Below, in pieces: positions 1 through 10,741 of a stretch of 64,000 nt of DNA (position 1 is its first letter; the number at the start of each line of letters is the position of its first letter). The position numbers and the translations under genes are program-made. The stretch is from Tubiluchus corallicola (Eukaryota; Priapulida; Priapulimorpha; Priapulimorphida; Tubiluchidae): the NCBI GenBank assembly GCA_030141605.1, contig JAQGDQ010000017.1, positions 438,001-502,000 of the forward strand, in the 5' to 3' direction. The notes under the pieces were generated by a model that saw only the letters and a program-made list of their open reading frames with translations, ran no database searches and was not told the origin of the DNA.

Positions 1-2842
1 TCAAATCATTAACCAGATTGCTATTAGTAATCAATATTTTAAAGTTGCACAGTAGCGTTTACTAACCTAGTTATAGTCCATCAGTCAGGTGGAATTATTG
101 TTGTCACCTCTCAGTCTGAGCGAGGCTGACTAATAATTGTTTTTGTAAGTGTAGGATCCTAGCGTAACATTTTGATCCGAAAAGTAATTTTGAATCGGTA
201 TTTTTTCGCCAACAACCATCTTGATTTTAGAACTAGTTTTTCAAGATGGCTGTACTGCAAAAATAAATTACATGTATTTTAATTTTTCAAATTAATGATT
301 TTATTACGTTAGCCTGGAAAAAGAAGAAATTTAGTAGTGGCAGCCAAAGTGACATTTACATTTCAAATGCATCGCTTTGAAGTGAGTGTGATTACAAAGG
401 AATGAGTTTTGTCAAATTGAAGCCAATGTGATGTGAGCATAATCTGTTTGTTCTTGAAACGAAAAGTCAACCTACAGGGAAGTTAAGCTTATTTCAATAT
501 TTGCAAAAATCTTGCAAGGATTTACTAATAAAAGCATCATAATCACTTTAAAAACACCATCATTTCGTGCTTGGGCACTTCCATTTTGAACCCCCATTCT
601 TTCAACAATGACATTGCTTATCAGCTAAAGAAAAGCAATGCTCTATAAATTTCTGTCAAAGGTATAATAAGTTTTTACAAAAAGTTAGACAGCTGATAGT
701 ATAACATTTATGCATGAACATCAGGTACACTGTAGATGTTTGAATTAGTTTAAGCAGCGTGGACTTACAGAAAACCTCAATGCCCTTATGAAAAGTCACA
801 AAGTCCACCAGTTACCTCACAGTTTTGAAGTGAATTGCAGCAACCACCATGCCTGAAAACTTTTGTGCAGTGGTAGTACAGATTAACTTTATGCTTTATA
901 GATTTCTTTACTATATTTTTCTAAGTTTAAACTATAAGGTTAAAATAAACCCAACATGTAAGTAATTAAATTGTGCTGTTGCAGACAGCCAGAGTATCAG
1001 AAATGCTCTCCCAGCATGGACTGTGCAGTAACCTTTTATTAGATTTATTAGATTTACTCATCTGGTACCTTAGCTTTAACTTCATCCCTTTTAAGTTTCC
1101 GTTAGTGCTTGACGTATTCCAATGTAAAGTCTTGTAAATCACTTAGAAGCATAAAGCTCCAGTTTTATTCATTTGTTGTTATTGTAGTTTTTAAAATTCA
1201 CACACATATATGCTTTTCTAAGATTTGTTTATTATTATTTATCATATCACATTTATATCGCTACATGACGAGCATCCGTGGAACAACAAATGTGTGCTTG
1301 CAAACCAAAAAAATCGTCCACAAGTTGGCATAGTTAAAACTATGTTATGATGCTTCAAAGTAGAAAGCACCAAGAATTTAGTCAAATGACATTTTTTTAT
1401 TTTTTACAAAAACAAATGTTATATACGTTGGGCTTTTATATTCTAGCATCAAATTATCAGCAAAATGTCCAAAAAATACTAAAAATCTGATTCTACAACT
1501 CCTTACCCACGCTTCTGTGTAGAAACTAGTACTGCAATTGTAAAAAAACTCGTGTTTTCTAACTCTGATTGTAGCTCGTAGAAACAACCATTTTGCTTCC
1601 TTTTTTTCTGTTGCAAGACCAGATCTTCGCCAGGAAGAGCCATCTACCGGATTTAAATGTAATTTCAATTTGCTCTAATAAAATCGATAGCAACCAGACT
1701 TTCGTACGGTTGCTAAGTGTTTTGTAGATACGCAACAAAAAATAATGGCTGACTTTAACAGCGTTTTTCTTAAGATTACATTTTTCAGTACATAGCTTGC
1801 ACCTCAACTTCAACATGGATTATCTCAGCTTAGAAATAACATAGAGCGATGAGCTAGGTATCAAAATGATCCTCATGAAATGCAGATTCAGGATATGTGA
1901 ATAACTAGAAAACATTAATTGCTGACCTATGGACGACTTTGCTATGCAAGCACACATATACAACTAAATTAAAAATCACTATTTAAAAATACTACTGCAA
2001 GACAAATAAAATAAATATTTACGCAAAGAACAGAGGATTAGTAAGCTAAATATCTTAAAATATTTACAACAATCTGAAGTGCTTTTTAAACACTGAAAAT
2101 ATTCATGTTAAATCATTTTGTTCATAATCGAATTGGTATGGAGTCTGAGTCTAAAATGCATCATGCTGAATTCGATAATATTTTGTATTACAAGACACCA
2201 TGTTCTATTTATAGCACATAGATTATACATGTACATGTAGCAAACCCGACTTGCTTTTAAGCGATGTAAAATGAAAATACTTAATTGTATTAGTTTAGCT
2301 TTTATGACACTTCCATTTTATGAAATTCTGCAATGGCTCTGTCTGGACATTTTATTAAATCCTGCCAGATTTATATTTTCAAAGGTGTACCAGTTTACTG
2401 TTTAGCACGAAGTTGTCTTATTCTAATTCCAATTGGTTTAATACTAATCTACTTATTCATTTGTGTCTCATAACAAGGTTGACGATGTTGCACACATTGG
2501 GAAGGCCTTTTATTCCACTCTCCTGCAACTGCTCATTATTAAGAGCTTTGGTCTTGTGTTGTAACAAGAAAGTTGCATTATGTCCTTTTGTCTAGGCTAC
2601 TTTTGTTTTTGACAGCGACACTGCAGTTACATTTTAAGATCTTGTAAAACATTGAACCAAATTAATGTGTAAATTGCAAACTAAAATTTCTTCGGAGCTG
2701 CAGCATCTTTGTAAACATCACAGTAAACAAAATGCTGCTCACAGAATAGAAAGTTTTTTCCGTACCTTGGTGATGTTTGGACCAGAATTGCTGGAACTTG
2801 TCTTTATGTTTGGTGTGTCTGTTTTCACTACGGTTTGCAAAT
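1..2842. other. Intergenic, no gene recognised
   Basis: AT-rich sequence left of the first receptor gene. Reading both strands I find only short open frames without family resemblance. No UBA1 exon could be seen here, which matters because the terminal UBA1 exons lie 34 kb to the right. No clear repeat boundaries were seen. Confidence 0.5.
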
Positions 2843-3970
2843 CTATGTGTGGAATCGAGATTCTGAGTGTCGCAGCTCATCCGTGGTGCCTTCCGTCCCG
2901 CTGTTTGGCATATTTTCTCGATTGGATACCACTGCAGCGGGGCTGACTTGAAAGCGAGATTTACAGCAGAACAGATCTTTTATTTTGCTCTTAAGCAGCG
3001 GTATTCTTATCATGAAAATTATCGGATTGAATAATGAATTACTGGACATGATCATCATCATTATTGGTAATACGTAAAATGTCTTGATTTTATTGTAAGA
3101 CTTTGGCACAACACTGAGTACTGCGATGTAGCCTATTTGTGGCAACCAAAGAGCCACAAATGTTCCTACTATAAGGGCTGTTGTCTGTAGTGCCCTCCTG
3201 TTGGAACCCATGGAACTACTTGCCTTCATCTTAACTTTAATTTCATTGTTTTGCTGTACTGCTCGATATATTCTAACGTGCAGTCCGATTGATGTGAAAA
3301 CTGCTATGAAGCTCATTGCAGTTCCCAAGGCTCCATTGCTGTCACTGTAGGGCCCTACAAGGCACAGGTATTCATCATTGATCCCAATGACGTGATTGAT
3401 GTTCCAAGAAGTTAAGGCTGGCAGTAGGGTATAGGCTAGATCAAGCAGAATAATGGCAATCCCAGCGAATATTACATGCTTTGTTTTAATTCCCACCGAG
3501 TGAGGATAAATGATTTTGAAGTACCTGTCTATAGACAGAAGCATCATTGAAAGGGCTGATCCCATTAGCCCGAATGACATGAAGACGGCACTGCTCCAAC
3601 ACCAGGCTCCGGTTGGTGGGAAAATGTCGTGATTTGGATCAATTCCGACGACAAAAAACTTGAGAATGCAGTGTACTCCAACGCAGAAATCAAAGAACGA
3701 TATTAAGGTCACAATCCACAAGGATTGTCCCACTTTCTTCATTGTTGTTATGGTTACAATAACAATGCTATTGTTGCTTATTATCAGACATCCCAGGAGC
3801 AAATATACTGAATAAATTACAGTTAAGTATGATCTAATGTGTGGATTATGAAAGGCCAACGTCTCAATACTGATGCTTTCGTTTGCACTTTGCATCGCTT
3901 CTTCCACTGTTTTATTCGATTTGTTCCTGATGGTAGTACACAGTGGTCTAGTGAAACGCCCGTTTTCCAA
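2843..3970 (-). CDS. GPCR-A, class A rhodopsin-like receptor, intronless
   Basis: Seven-transmembrane receptor of 375 residues, expected at the cell surface and G-protein coupled; the ligand is unknown. Visible class A landmarks are an SNN motif in TM1 (about 65-67), Asp94 at position 2.50, Cys124 at the top of TM3, the DRY motif at 148-150, the ECL2 cysteine Cys203, a WLP motif in TM6 at 275-277, and NPIIF at 315-319 in TM7. The last residue of the NPxxY motif is therefore Phe, which is unusual. Cys335-Cys336 after TM7 could be palmitoylated. The family's ICL3 signature ends in GSNRRALQT. An internal Met26 (codon at 3895) may be the true start, because GPCR-B also begins a similar peptide with MQS. 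It is the closest relative of GPCR-B, its neighbour on the same strand. Subfamily and ligand cannot be assigned by eye. Confidence 0.88.
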   Translation of the reverse strand: MENGRFTRPLCTTIRNKSNKTVEEAMQSANESISIETLAFHNPHIRSYLTVIYSVYLLLGCLIISNNSIVIVTITTMKKVGQSLWIVTLISFFDFCVGVHCILKFFVVGIDPNHDIFPPTGAWCWSSAVFMSFGLMGSALSMMLLSIDRYFKIIYPHSVGIKTKHVIFAGIAIILLDLAYTLLPALTSWNINHVIGINDEYLCLVGPYSDSNGALGTAMSFIAVFTSIGLHVRIYRAVQQNNEIKVKMKASSSMGSNRRALQTTALIVGTFVALWLPQIGYIAVLSVVPKSYNKIKTFYVLPIMMMIMSSNSLFNPIIFMIRIPLLKSKIKDLFCCKSRFQVSPAAVVSNRENMPNSGTEGTTDELRHSESRFHT

Positions 3971-4738
3971 GGTTTTTTATTGTCCTAGCTCTTTTACGGT
4001 GGTAATTTTCCTTTTTACAAGAGTTCCCAAAATTATCACACATTTTACCTATTTTCCACCATTTTTCGATTTAATGTAGTGGAATTTGTTGAGTTGGTTT
4101 AGTCATAATCGTACGTTTTCGTTGTTCTGCTCTTGTTGTCTTCATGCTGCCTTCCCATCTTTAACAATTCCTCCAAGCCAAGAAATAGCTTGGAAAGTTT
4201 CACGTTTGTAGCTGCTTAATGCTACATATTTGTACTTTGCTAACTGAAACACATCAGCACCGTGACTATAATTATTACAGCAATGTCCATGTAAATTGAA
4301 AGTGCAGAACCACACATTTTCGTTGATCATACGAACGTTTGGAGAGTAACTTATTAAAATCGATGATTCTTGCTGGAGCAAATTGTATTTTCATTAAGCG
4401 GTTTTGTTCAAATTCTGACAATAAGCTTATTTACCCTGCCTTTTCATCATTCTTAATTTCATTATTTTGCTTTTCATAATCCTTTTAGATGTTGCTGCAT
4501 AATGTAGAATTTCTCATTTAATCATATTTGTATAGGGCTTAAAATATCCAGCATGTACGTCAGCTCTCTGCTTTAGAAATTGTCAAATCTTTTTCTGCTG
4601 TTAATCAATGAGTAAAACAAAGCTGATGTAGATTTTGAATAAATGTTTATTATTTGCAGATACCATGTAACACAATATTATTAATTACTGTATATTTTAA
4701 AATTAAAAGATGTATATAATTTCGAACTCACAAAGTTT
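3971..4738. other. Intergenic, nothing recognised
   Basis: Between the 5' end of GPCR-A and a LINE relic. It is AT-rich. A short open frame at 4142-4381 (-) resembles no family I know and is probably chance. The GPCR-A promoter should lie here but I see no clear core element. Confidence 0.4.
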
Positions 4739-4975
4739 ATGCATAAATATAATGGTAATGCTCTTCCTCACTTGTTTAATGATTATTATACAAAATTTTT
4801 TAGTGTGCATTCGTGTAGCACTAGAGCAGATGTATCAGGTGCTGTTTTTCTGCCAAGGTTTAGCTCCAAGTTAGGTCAAAGGTCATTACGTTATCAAGGT
4901 ACATTGATCTGGAATATCTAAATGGAGACTTATGAAAACTATCGTATAAATGATTTAAGAAAAACGATATAAGAA
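4739..4975 (+). mobile_element. LINE reverse transcriptase C-terminal relic
   Basis: The open frame at 4739-4921 contains FLPRFSSKLGQRSLRYQGT followed by a WN motif. This matches the layout at the C-terminus of many CR1/L2/jockey-like LINE polyproteins, where a serine-rich Y-x-G-x-x-x-WN block closes ORF2. Stop codons follow immediately, and the frame read on to about 4975 keeps a weakly similar tail. No RT catalytic domain lies upstream, so this is a 5'-truncated dead copy, as is usual for LINEs. Assignment to a named clade is not possible. Confidence 0.6.
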
Positions 4976-5666
4976 GTCTTTGATTGACACTTATAGAGTA
5001 GCGACATAATATTGATTCTATGAATATTGGTTCTCTTTTTCTTTCTTTCTTTCTTGGACAATAATTTGTAAATTTTTGCTTTTTTTATTATGTTCTGCAT
5101 GAAATTTGAGTTTTTGTTTTGTTTGAAATTTGTTAAATTTTAGGCCATATTGATTTAAATAATTATATATACAAGTATATCAGCATACTAATCTCCGGTC
5201 AGTAATTTTATATATTTCTGTTTACATTATATGAAGCATGAAGAATTTGAATTTTTTCCAAGAAATTTTGCCAATTGAAGACTGGTGCCAATATATAGGA
5301 GGTCAAAGAAATATACTTGATTCGTTTTTATTTTCTTTGCTTACATGTGTTTATTGCATTTGTATTTTAATTTGGTTTTTTGTGTTGACCTTATTTTGAT
5401 TTGTTATGATTTTGTTTGCTTAAAATTTTATTTGAGTTATTTGTTGTTTGCTAAACATGTTTGAGCATGTAACGGTTATCTTTTTTTATTTGGAAATGTT
5501 ATTTATAAATAAGCATCTCAAATTTGTTCATCATAATGTGGGATGACAGCATTAATGATCGTATGGCCTTTCTGTCATTCTGTCTCACAAATTATATTAG
5601 AGCATTGTTGTTATTTGTGTATGTGATCAGCAAAAAGGCATTATTCAAGTCAATTTTTTATTACAG

Positions 5667-5962
5667 TCACTTAAAAAGATTTATAGTTAAAATATCACAA
5701 CTTTATTAAACTTTTAATTTACATAGTTAAAAAATTGTCACCCGTTTTAACAGAGCTACTGCTGTGTCATCATCAGTGGTAAATTTTTACAAACATACAT
5801 TCAGTTTAACCGACAAGCATAGCAACTGGTTGTATGCTTGTAAAAATTTACCACTGATGATGACAGCAGTAGCTCTGTCGAAACTGATGTATTTTTTAAC
5901 TACGTAAATTAAAAGTTTTAATAAAGTTGTGGTGTTTTAACTATAAAACTTACTTTTAAGTA
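5667..5962. repeat. Foldback element with about 130-bp inverted arms
   Basis: Left arm (about 5667-5799) and right arm (about 5829-5962) are near-perfect reverse complements around a loop of about 30 bp. The outer part of both arms reads TATAGTTAAAA, then a block ending CAACTTTATTAAA, and the inner part GGTAAATTTTTACAA. The arms differ by several substitutions and small indels, so this is an old insertion rather than a read artefact. Tail-to-tail repeats of this type occur in foldback MITEs and in inverted pLTRs of Penelope-like elements. No coding sequence lies within it. Confidence 0.8.
5854..5891 (+). ncRNA. Hammerhead-ribozyme-like core (putative)
   Basis: The right arm of the foldback contains CTGATGA (5854-5860), a GACAG/CTGTC hairpin (5862-5866 with 5875-5879), then GAAA (5880-5883), a short C-TGAT-G hairpin and GTA (5889-5891). 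This is the order of the hammerhead catalytic core: CUGANGA, stem II, GAAA, a very short stem III, NUH cleavage site. Weak points are the extra T before stem II, where G10.1 is expected, and a stem I that I cannot pair convincingly. The left arm repeats the layout on the minus strand from 5776, but its GAAA box is altered to TAAA. Penelope-like retroelements are known to carry minimal hammerheads in their repeats, so a decayed copy is plausible. Confidence 0.4.
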
Positions 5963-6354
5963 ACGCATAATCAAGAATACACACAAGCATTAATAGTATA
6001 AACAGTGCTGTAACAGCTGATTCTGAAAGCTAAACCAGAGCAATCTGGATTAAATTAATAAAACAGATGTGAATTTATTTCTTGAGAGGTTTGTGCAGGG
6101 ATACTCATTAGACCAAAGTTGGCGTATTTTACTCTGAGTCACTTTAACACTACTGTGTACTTTGATGTTTCAAATGTAGCATTAGTGAGGGTGGCAATGT
6201 TGGATTAGTTTGGAATGACCGTTTCTTTACATGACATTCGTTGTCGCTTAATAGATGTTCCGTCACTCGATCAATTTGCATTATAACTTCGACCTTGCTG
6301 TCAGCACTGCAGTGTCAATGTCCTGTTGTCAGGTTCATTTTTCAACTTCAACTT

Positions 6355-7623
6355 CTACGACGTAGTTACTGATGTGTGAAAATCTTGTAAATTATTAACC
6401 TGAATAATGTTCAGTTTGCCAGGTGTCATTTGTTCAAACTTTTGCGACGTTTTTGTAGATGCCACAGAGAACACAATGTTGCCCGTAGAAATTGGAACTT
6501 TTCCTTCCATGCCTTGATGATGTTTTTTAGTTGGTTCAGAATTGCCGCTTCTGTTCTTGGCATCTGATGCATCTTGCTGACTGTTAACTGCTGTAGTGCT
6601 TACACGAGTACGTCTTTTACAAGGAAACACATTTTTGACCCTTCTTTTTATCAGTGGTATTCTGACCATGTAAATTACCGGGTTGATTAACGAATTCACA
6701 GAAACGATAACCATGAATATGGGTAGTCTGTAGAAATTCATGATGGTATAATAAGAGCTGGTCGACTGGGCAAGCAAGGCTATGTATATTGCTTGAGGCA
6801 GCCAAAGTAGTACAAATGTTCCCACTACAATTGCTATAGTCTGCAGTGCTCTTTTGTTAGAACCCATTGAACTGTTTGTATGCATCTTGGCTTTAACTAG
6901 TTGACTTCTTTGAACTGCCCTGTATATTCTGAAGTACAGTCCTATTATTGTGAAAAATGATGAGAAACACAACACTGCACCTATGACCCCATGGCTCTTA
7001 GTGAAAGGACCCATGAGGCACAGATATTCCACTTCATATTTGGCTCCTATTTTATAATTACTGTTCCATGGGGTGATGACTGGCATTATAGAGTACGCAA
7101 ATATTAAGATAAGTATAGCTGCCCCACAAGCTGTTACTTGTTTTACGTTTAGACCCGCTGAATGTGGATATACGATTTTAATGTATCGATCTGTTGACAG
7201 AAGTACCATTGTTAAAACTGATCCCAGATAACCAAATGTCACGAGCATGGCACTGCCATTACACCATGCTCCTGTTGGAAAGATTTCATAGCTCGGGTCG
7301 ATTCCACTTACTAAAAACTTTAATACACTATGTACGCCTACCCAGAAATCAAAAAATGATCCGAGTGCTACAATAGACAGAGATGGTCCCGCCTTTTTCA
7401 TTGTTAGTATACTTATAATGACGATGGCATTGCTGAGTAAAATCAGACAACCGATGAGCAAATAAATTGTAAAAACTATAATCAAATAAAATCTGATATG
7501 GGGATCATAGTATGCAATTATACCCACCGGAATGTCTGTTGAATTTTTCAAACTAATGATTTCATTTAAAGGGAGGTTGCTGTATGGTTTGCTACTTTGC
7601 ATCTTTGCTACTATAGTTTTCAC
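6355..7623 (-). CDS. GPCR-B, class A rhodopsin-like receptor, intronless
   Basis: A 422-residue seven-transmembrane receptor, the longest of the array. Landmarks are Asp92 (2.50), Cys121 before TM3, DRY at 145-147, ECL2 Cys202, WLP at 274-276, and a standard NPVIY at 314-318. The extra length is a cytoplasmic tail of about 90 residues after Cys335, rich in Ser, Thr, Gln and Lys, a likely target for receptor kinases and arrestin (inference). The ICL3 block SSMGSNKRALQT is shared with GPCR-A and, with Ser-Lys variation, with every other receptor here. Met8 begins an MQS peptide like the internal Met of GPCR-A and is an alternative start. No frameshift or stop interrupts the frame. The ligand is unknown. 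Confidence 0.9.
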   Translation of the reverse strand: MKTIVAKMQSSKPYSNLPLNEIISLKNSTDIPVGIIAYYDPHIRFYLIIVFTIYLLIGCLILLSNAIVIISILTMKKAGPSLSIVALGSFFDFWVGVHSVLKFLVSGIDPSYEIFPTGAWCNGSAMLVTFGYLGSVLTMVLLSTDRYIKIVYPHSAGLNVKQVTACGAAILILIFAYSIMPVITPWNSNYKIGAKYEVEYLCLMGPFTKSHGVIGAVLCFSSFFTIIGLYFRIYRAVQRSQLVKAKMHTNSSMGSNKRALQTIAIVVGTFVLLWLPQAIYIALLAQSTSSYYTIMNFYRLPIFMVIVSVNSLINPVIYMVRIPLIKRRVKNVFPCKRRTRVSTTAVNSQQDASDAKNRSGNSEPTKKHHQGMEGKVPISTGNIVFSVASTKTSQKFEQMTPGKLNIIQVNNLQDFHTSVTTS

Positions 7624-8505
7624 AGTTTTTTGTAATTATGCACTTTTGATAAGTGAATGTTTACAATGTCATAGCATTGCTCCAACACTGCTCTGCTCCA
7701 TCAATGTCACCATTTCATCACTCATTTCAATCTAGCTGAAAACAGAGCCTTTATTATGAAACGTACACTCGCAGAGAAATTGTCCCATGCAGAAACCAAA
7801 CTCGGATTAGCACCAAACTCGGATTTTCGCAAAAAGATCAGGCGCTCTGTATACTTGTTGGCCCGGGAACACATCCGCTTTCACTGCAGTTTGCAAATCT
7901 TATTCCACTATATTTGTTGCTTGTAACTCGTTGTTGATATGCACCTCTCTTTGCCAACAAGAGAGAAATAGTACTTGAATGTCAAAAGGAGGCTTCTGTT
8001 TTCTTGCGTGCTCTTTTATGCATTTTCATTGCTCTGCCTGACCTTGATGAGAAGTTAAACAAGGACACTTGAAAGGTTTCTTGTTAATGGTCTGATTGTT
8101 TTCGAGGAAAGTCACGAAACTTGATTTGTAAATTTTCAAATGTCCTAAAGTCATTTGCTAAATCAAAAGACTGACAAGTTTAAATTATCAAGTGTACATT
8201 TAGGTCTTCACATTTATTGAGCTCAGATCGTAACATTATAGCATGTCCTTTGTCATGTGTGTTTATAACAACAATAATTTCTTGCATTACAAGCATGTTT
8301 CATGATCTGAGAACAATAATGAGCTTCAAAAACTGTTGCTATGACAACAATGCATGGCAAACTTTAAAAGCTCCACTTTTCTAAATAGTCGACATCATTA
8401 GCAGATTAGAGATTAGCAGATTAGTGGCTGTTTAGAGATTTACAATAATTTAACTGAAAAATAGAAATGTAACTGAGAAATAAAGAGTAACACATAGGAC
8501 GCAGG

Positions 8506-8742
8506 GTGTATACCATAGTGATGGAAATTTCTGTTTTGAACTCTGAGGCTCCAGTTAGAAAGTACATCTGCAGTTTAGAGTATAAATCACTTGCCCGCTG
8601 TTTGCTAATTTTAACTATTTGGGCAACATTTTCAAATACAAAAGTTGTTTTGTATTTGGACTTCCTATACAGAACAACTGAGATGTCTGTTGAATTTAAT
8701 GCCTCTTTCCTTGGTACTTATTACCTGCTGATTATCTTGTAG
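8506..8742 (+). other. Small open frame, identical in both duplicates (doubtful)
   Basis: A 78-codon open frame that by eye is identical at the DNA level to 14013-14249, although the surrounding duplicated DNA carries substitutions and indels. The product has two hydrophobic stretches but resembles no family I know. Identity over 237 bp could be chance or local conversion. I do not claim it is a gene. Confidence 0.15.
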
Positions 8743-10530
8743 GTGAAGTGAATATTTTTCATCATTATTCTATTTAGCTTCATTAGTTAGAGTTTGTTGC
8801 TTATTAGAATTAGTATGCTCAAGTAGCATTTTTTGAATTTGGTTTCTAAGCGTCTAATTCAACCTCATTTATGAAGTTCTCGATTTAACTTTGCAACTAG
8901 TTTTTGGTGGTTCAAACAAAAAGAAATTGGATATAAATGTGTGTTTTCTGAAGAAAGTTTGGAAGTTCTTTTGCAACTTCACCCGTAAGATGGCCCTGAA
9001 AGATGAGTCGCTTTAGTTATCCCAGAGTTTATCGCTTGTGTGACGGTTTTTCAGTAAAATGGTTGTAAACACAGCATTTTCCACTCAGACAGCAACCAAT
9101 TTAGCAGCGCCATCAGTTTCTCATCCTTCTGGAGTTAAAAATATTTTCCAGATGCCTGAGACAGCCCCTTACCGAGACAAATGGCATGTTTGCAAATTTG
9201 ACAGAGAAGTGCCATGATATCTAAGTAAGCTGTTACGCTGCACTGCAATAATGTGAATCACTAAAGTCTCCAAAACAAAATCTGAACGAAATCATTTTCT
9301 TGAGGGACAATTAAATGCTCTTCATAATTAAAGCTTAAAAAATTCATCTTAAACTTTTATATCACTTACAATGCTGTCTTACTGCGTACTAACACCGAGC
9401 TTGTGTTAGTAGTAAAGCTGTATGAAACTTGTAATCGTAGGAAACGTGTTTTGATAACATTGCATAAAGTTTGAAAAAATAATCAGAGCAATCGTAGCAC
9501 ACTCTTTGCTAACTAAACAAAATTTAAATAACTTTATATCGTCAGTAAGTTCAATAATGTATTTTTTGGTGAATCAGTGGCTCACACTGGGATGGCGATG
9601 CCATGCTGTTTTAAATTATTAAGAATTTTTTCTTTTCAATTACATAAATCTTTCAAAGAGGTGGGCTCAGTGTTAAGTAATATAACTTTGCATGGAAAGT
9701 TCTTTGGGATATACCATAGAATTCCCATTTCTTACCATTCAAAAATTCATTTTCAAGCTTGATTTCACCAGGAATAAATCTGTATAGTGTACCTAAACTT
9801 TGTATTAATATCCTTGTCACTCACAGCTCTTTTAATAATTACAAAAACTTTAAAAATGTTTAATCTGATTTTTAAATCATTGTTATTTTTGTCCAGATCT
9901 CAGAAACTTTCATGCCACTCTGCCCTCTATTTTTACGAAAGTTTTCACTTAATTTTTGTTATAAAGTATAATTTATAATATATTGGCTTAATATTTTCTT
10001 CAAAACGCCTTGGAAGTGAGAGATGCCCTTTATGTGTCTTTAGATAAATTTAATCACTGAGCGTGTTTTGGTAAATTCAATTTGCATGTTTCACATTACA
10101 AGTTCTGATTTCTCATCTTGGTAAATGAAATTTTTAATAATGTTGTATGATACTGAAACATAGTAAGACATCAAAGTTGTCTTACACAAAAATTAATTTT
10201 AACAGCCTTTCAGTTTTGCACAGACGTGAAATTATGTGACGTGCAATAAGAAAATAGTGCCTTGAGGTGCTATGTGCGTGGATATTTTACCAGTAGTTAC
10301 ATTATTCAGTGCACCAGACAGCAAGTTCATCGCAGTACGTTGTTGTTGATTACAACGTCACATCCCTTTTTGAAAAAAAGGCAGATTTCATTTTGCTAAT
10401 GAAGCGTCAAGAATGTTTGAACACTTATGAGAGAGGAGAAAAATGAAGTAAATAACTCGCTAGGAAGATTTTTGCAGAAGTGCTGTGTTGATTTTGAAAT
10501 CAGGTTTTTTTCAATTTCATTTATATTTCC

Positions 10531-10740
10531 ATGTTCTGGAACACTTTTGTTATTGTGACACTAAATTGTAGTGAAATCGAATTCGAAAATGAATCTGTTG
10601 ACATCTCTGCCATGAATCCAGACGAATTTACCAATAGGCATTTGAAACTGTACCTAACACGATTGTATTCTGTACATTTTTTTCTTGGAAGCACCATTGT
10701 TATCAGCAGTTACGTAAACCACAGTATAAAACAACAAAGA
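10531..10740 (+). pseudogene. GPCR N-terminal fragment upstream of GPCR-C
   Basis: The frame beginning at 10531 encodes a second copy of a receptor N-terminus through TM1: ENESVDISAMN, then HLKLYLTRLYSVHFFLGS, then an STIVIS block. This parallels MNESIDDSAI, HLRLYLTGLYSV and ILGSATVIS in GPCR-C itself. Homology stops in TM1, and the frame then runs into the 5' leader of GPCR-C, ending at a TGA (10756-10758) inside the GPCR-C start region, in another frame. Compared with the twin at 16044 it lacks about 30 bp in phase. It is best read as a partial 5' duplication. If transcribed it would act as an overlapping upstream ORF. Confidence 0.75.
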
Positions 10741-10741
10741 A

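Noticed and set aside
4142-4381. 79-codon minus-strand frame as a gene
   Set aside because: No recognisable family, no splice logic and no neighbouring signal; length is within chance for this base composition.
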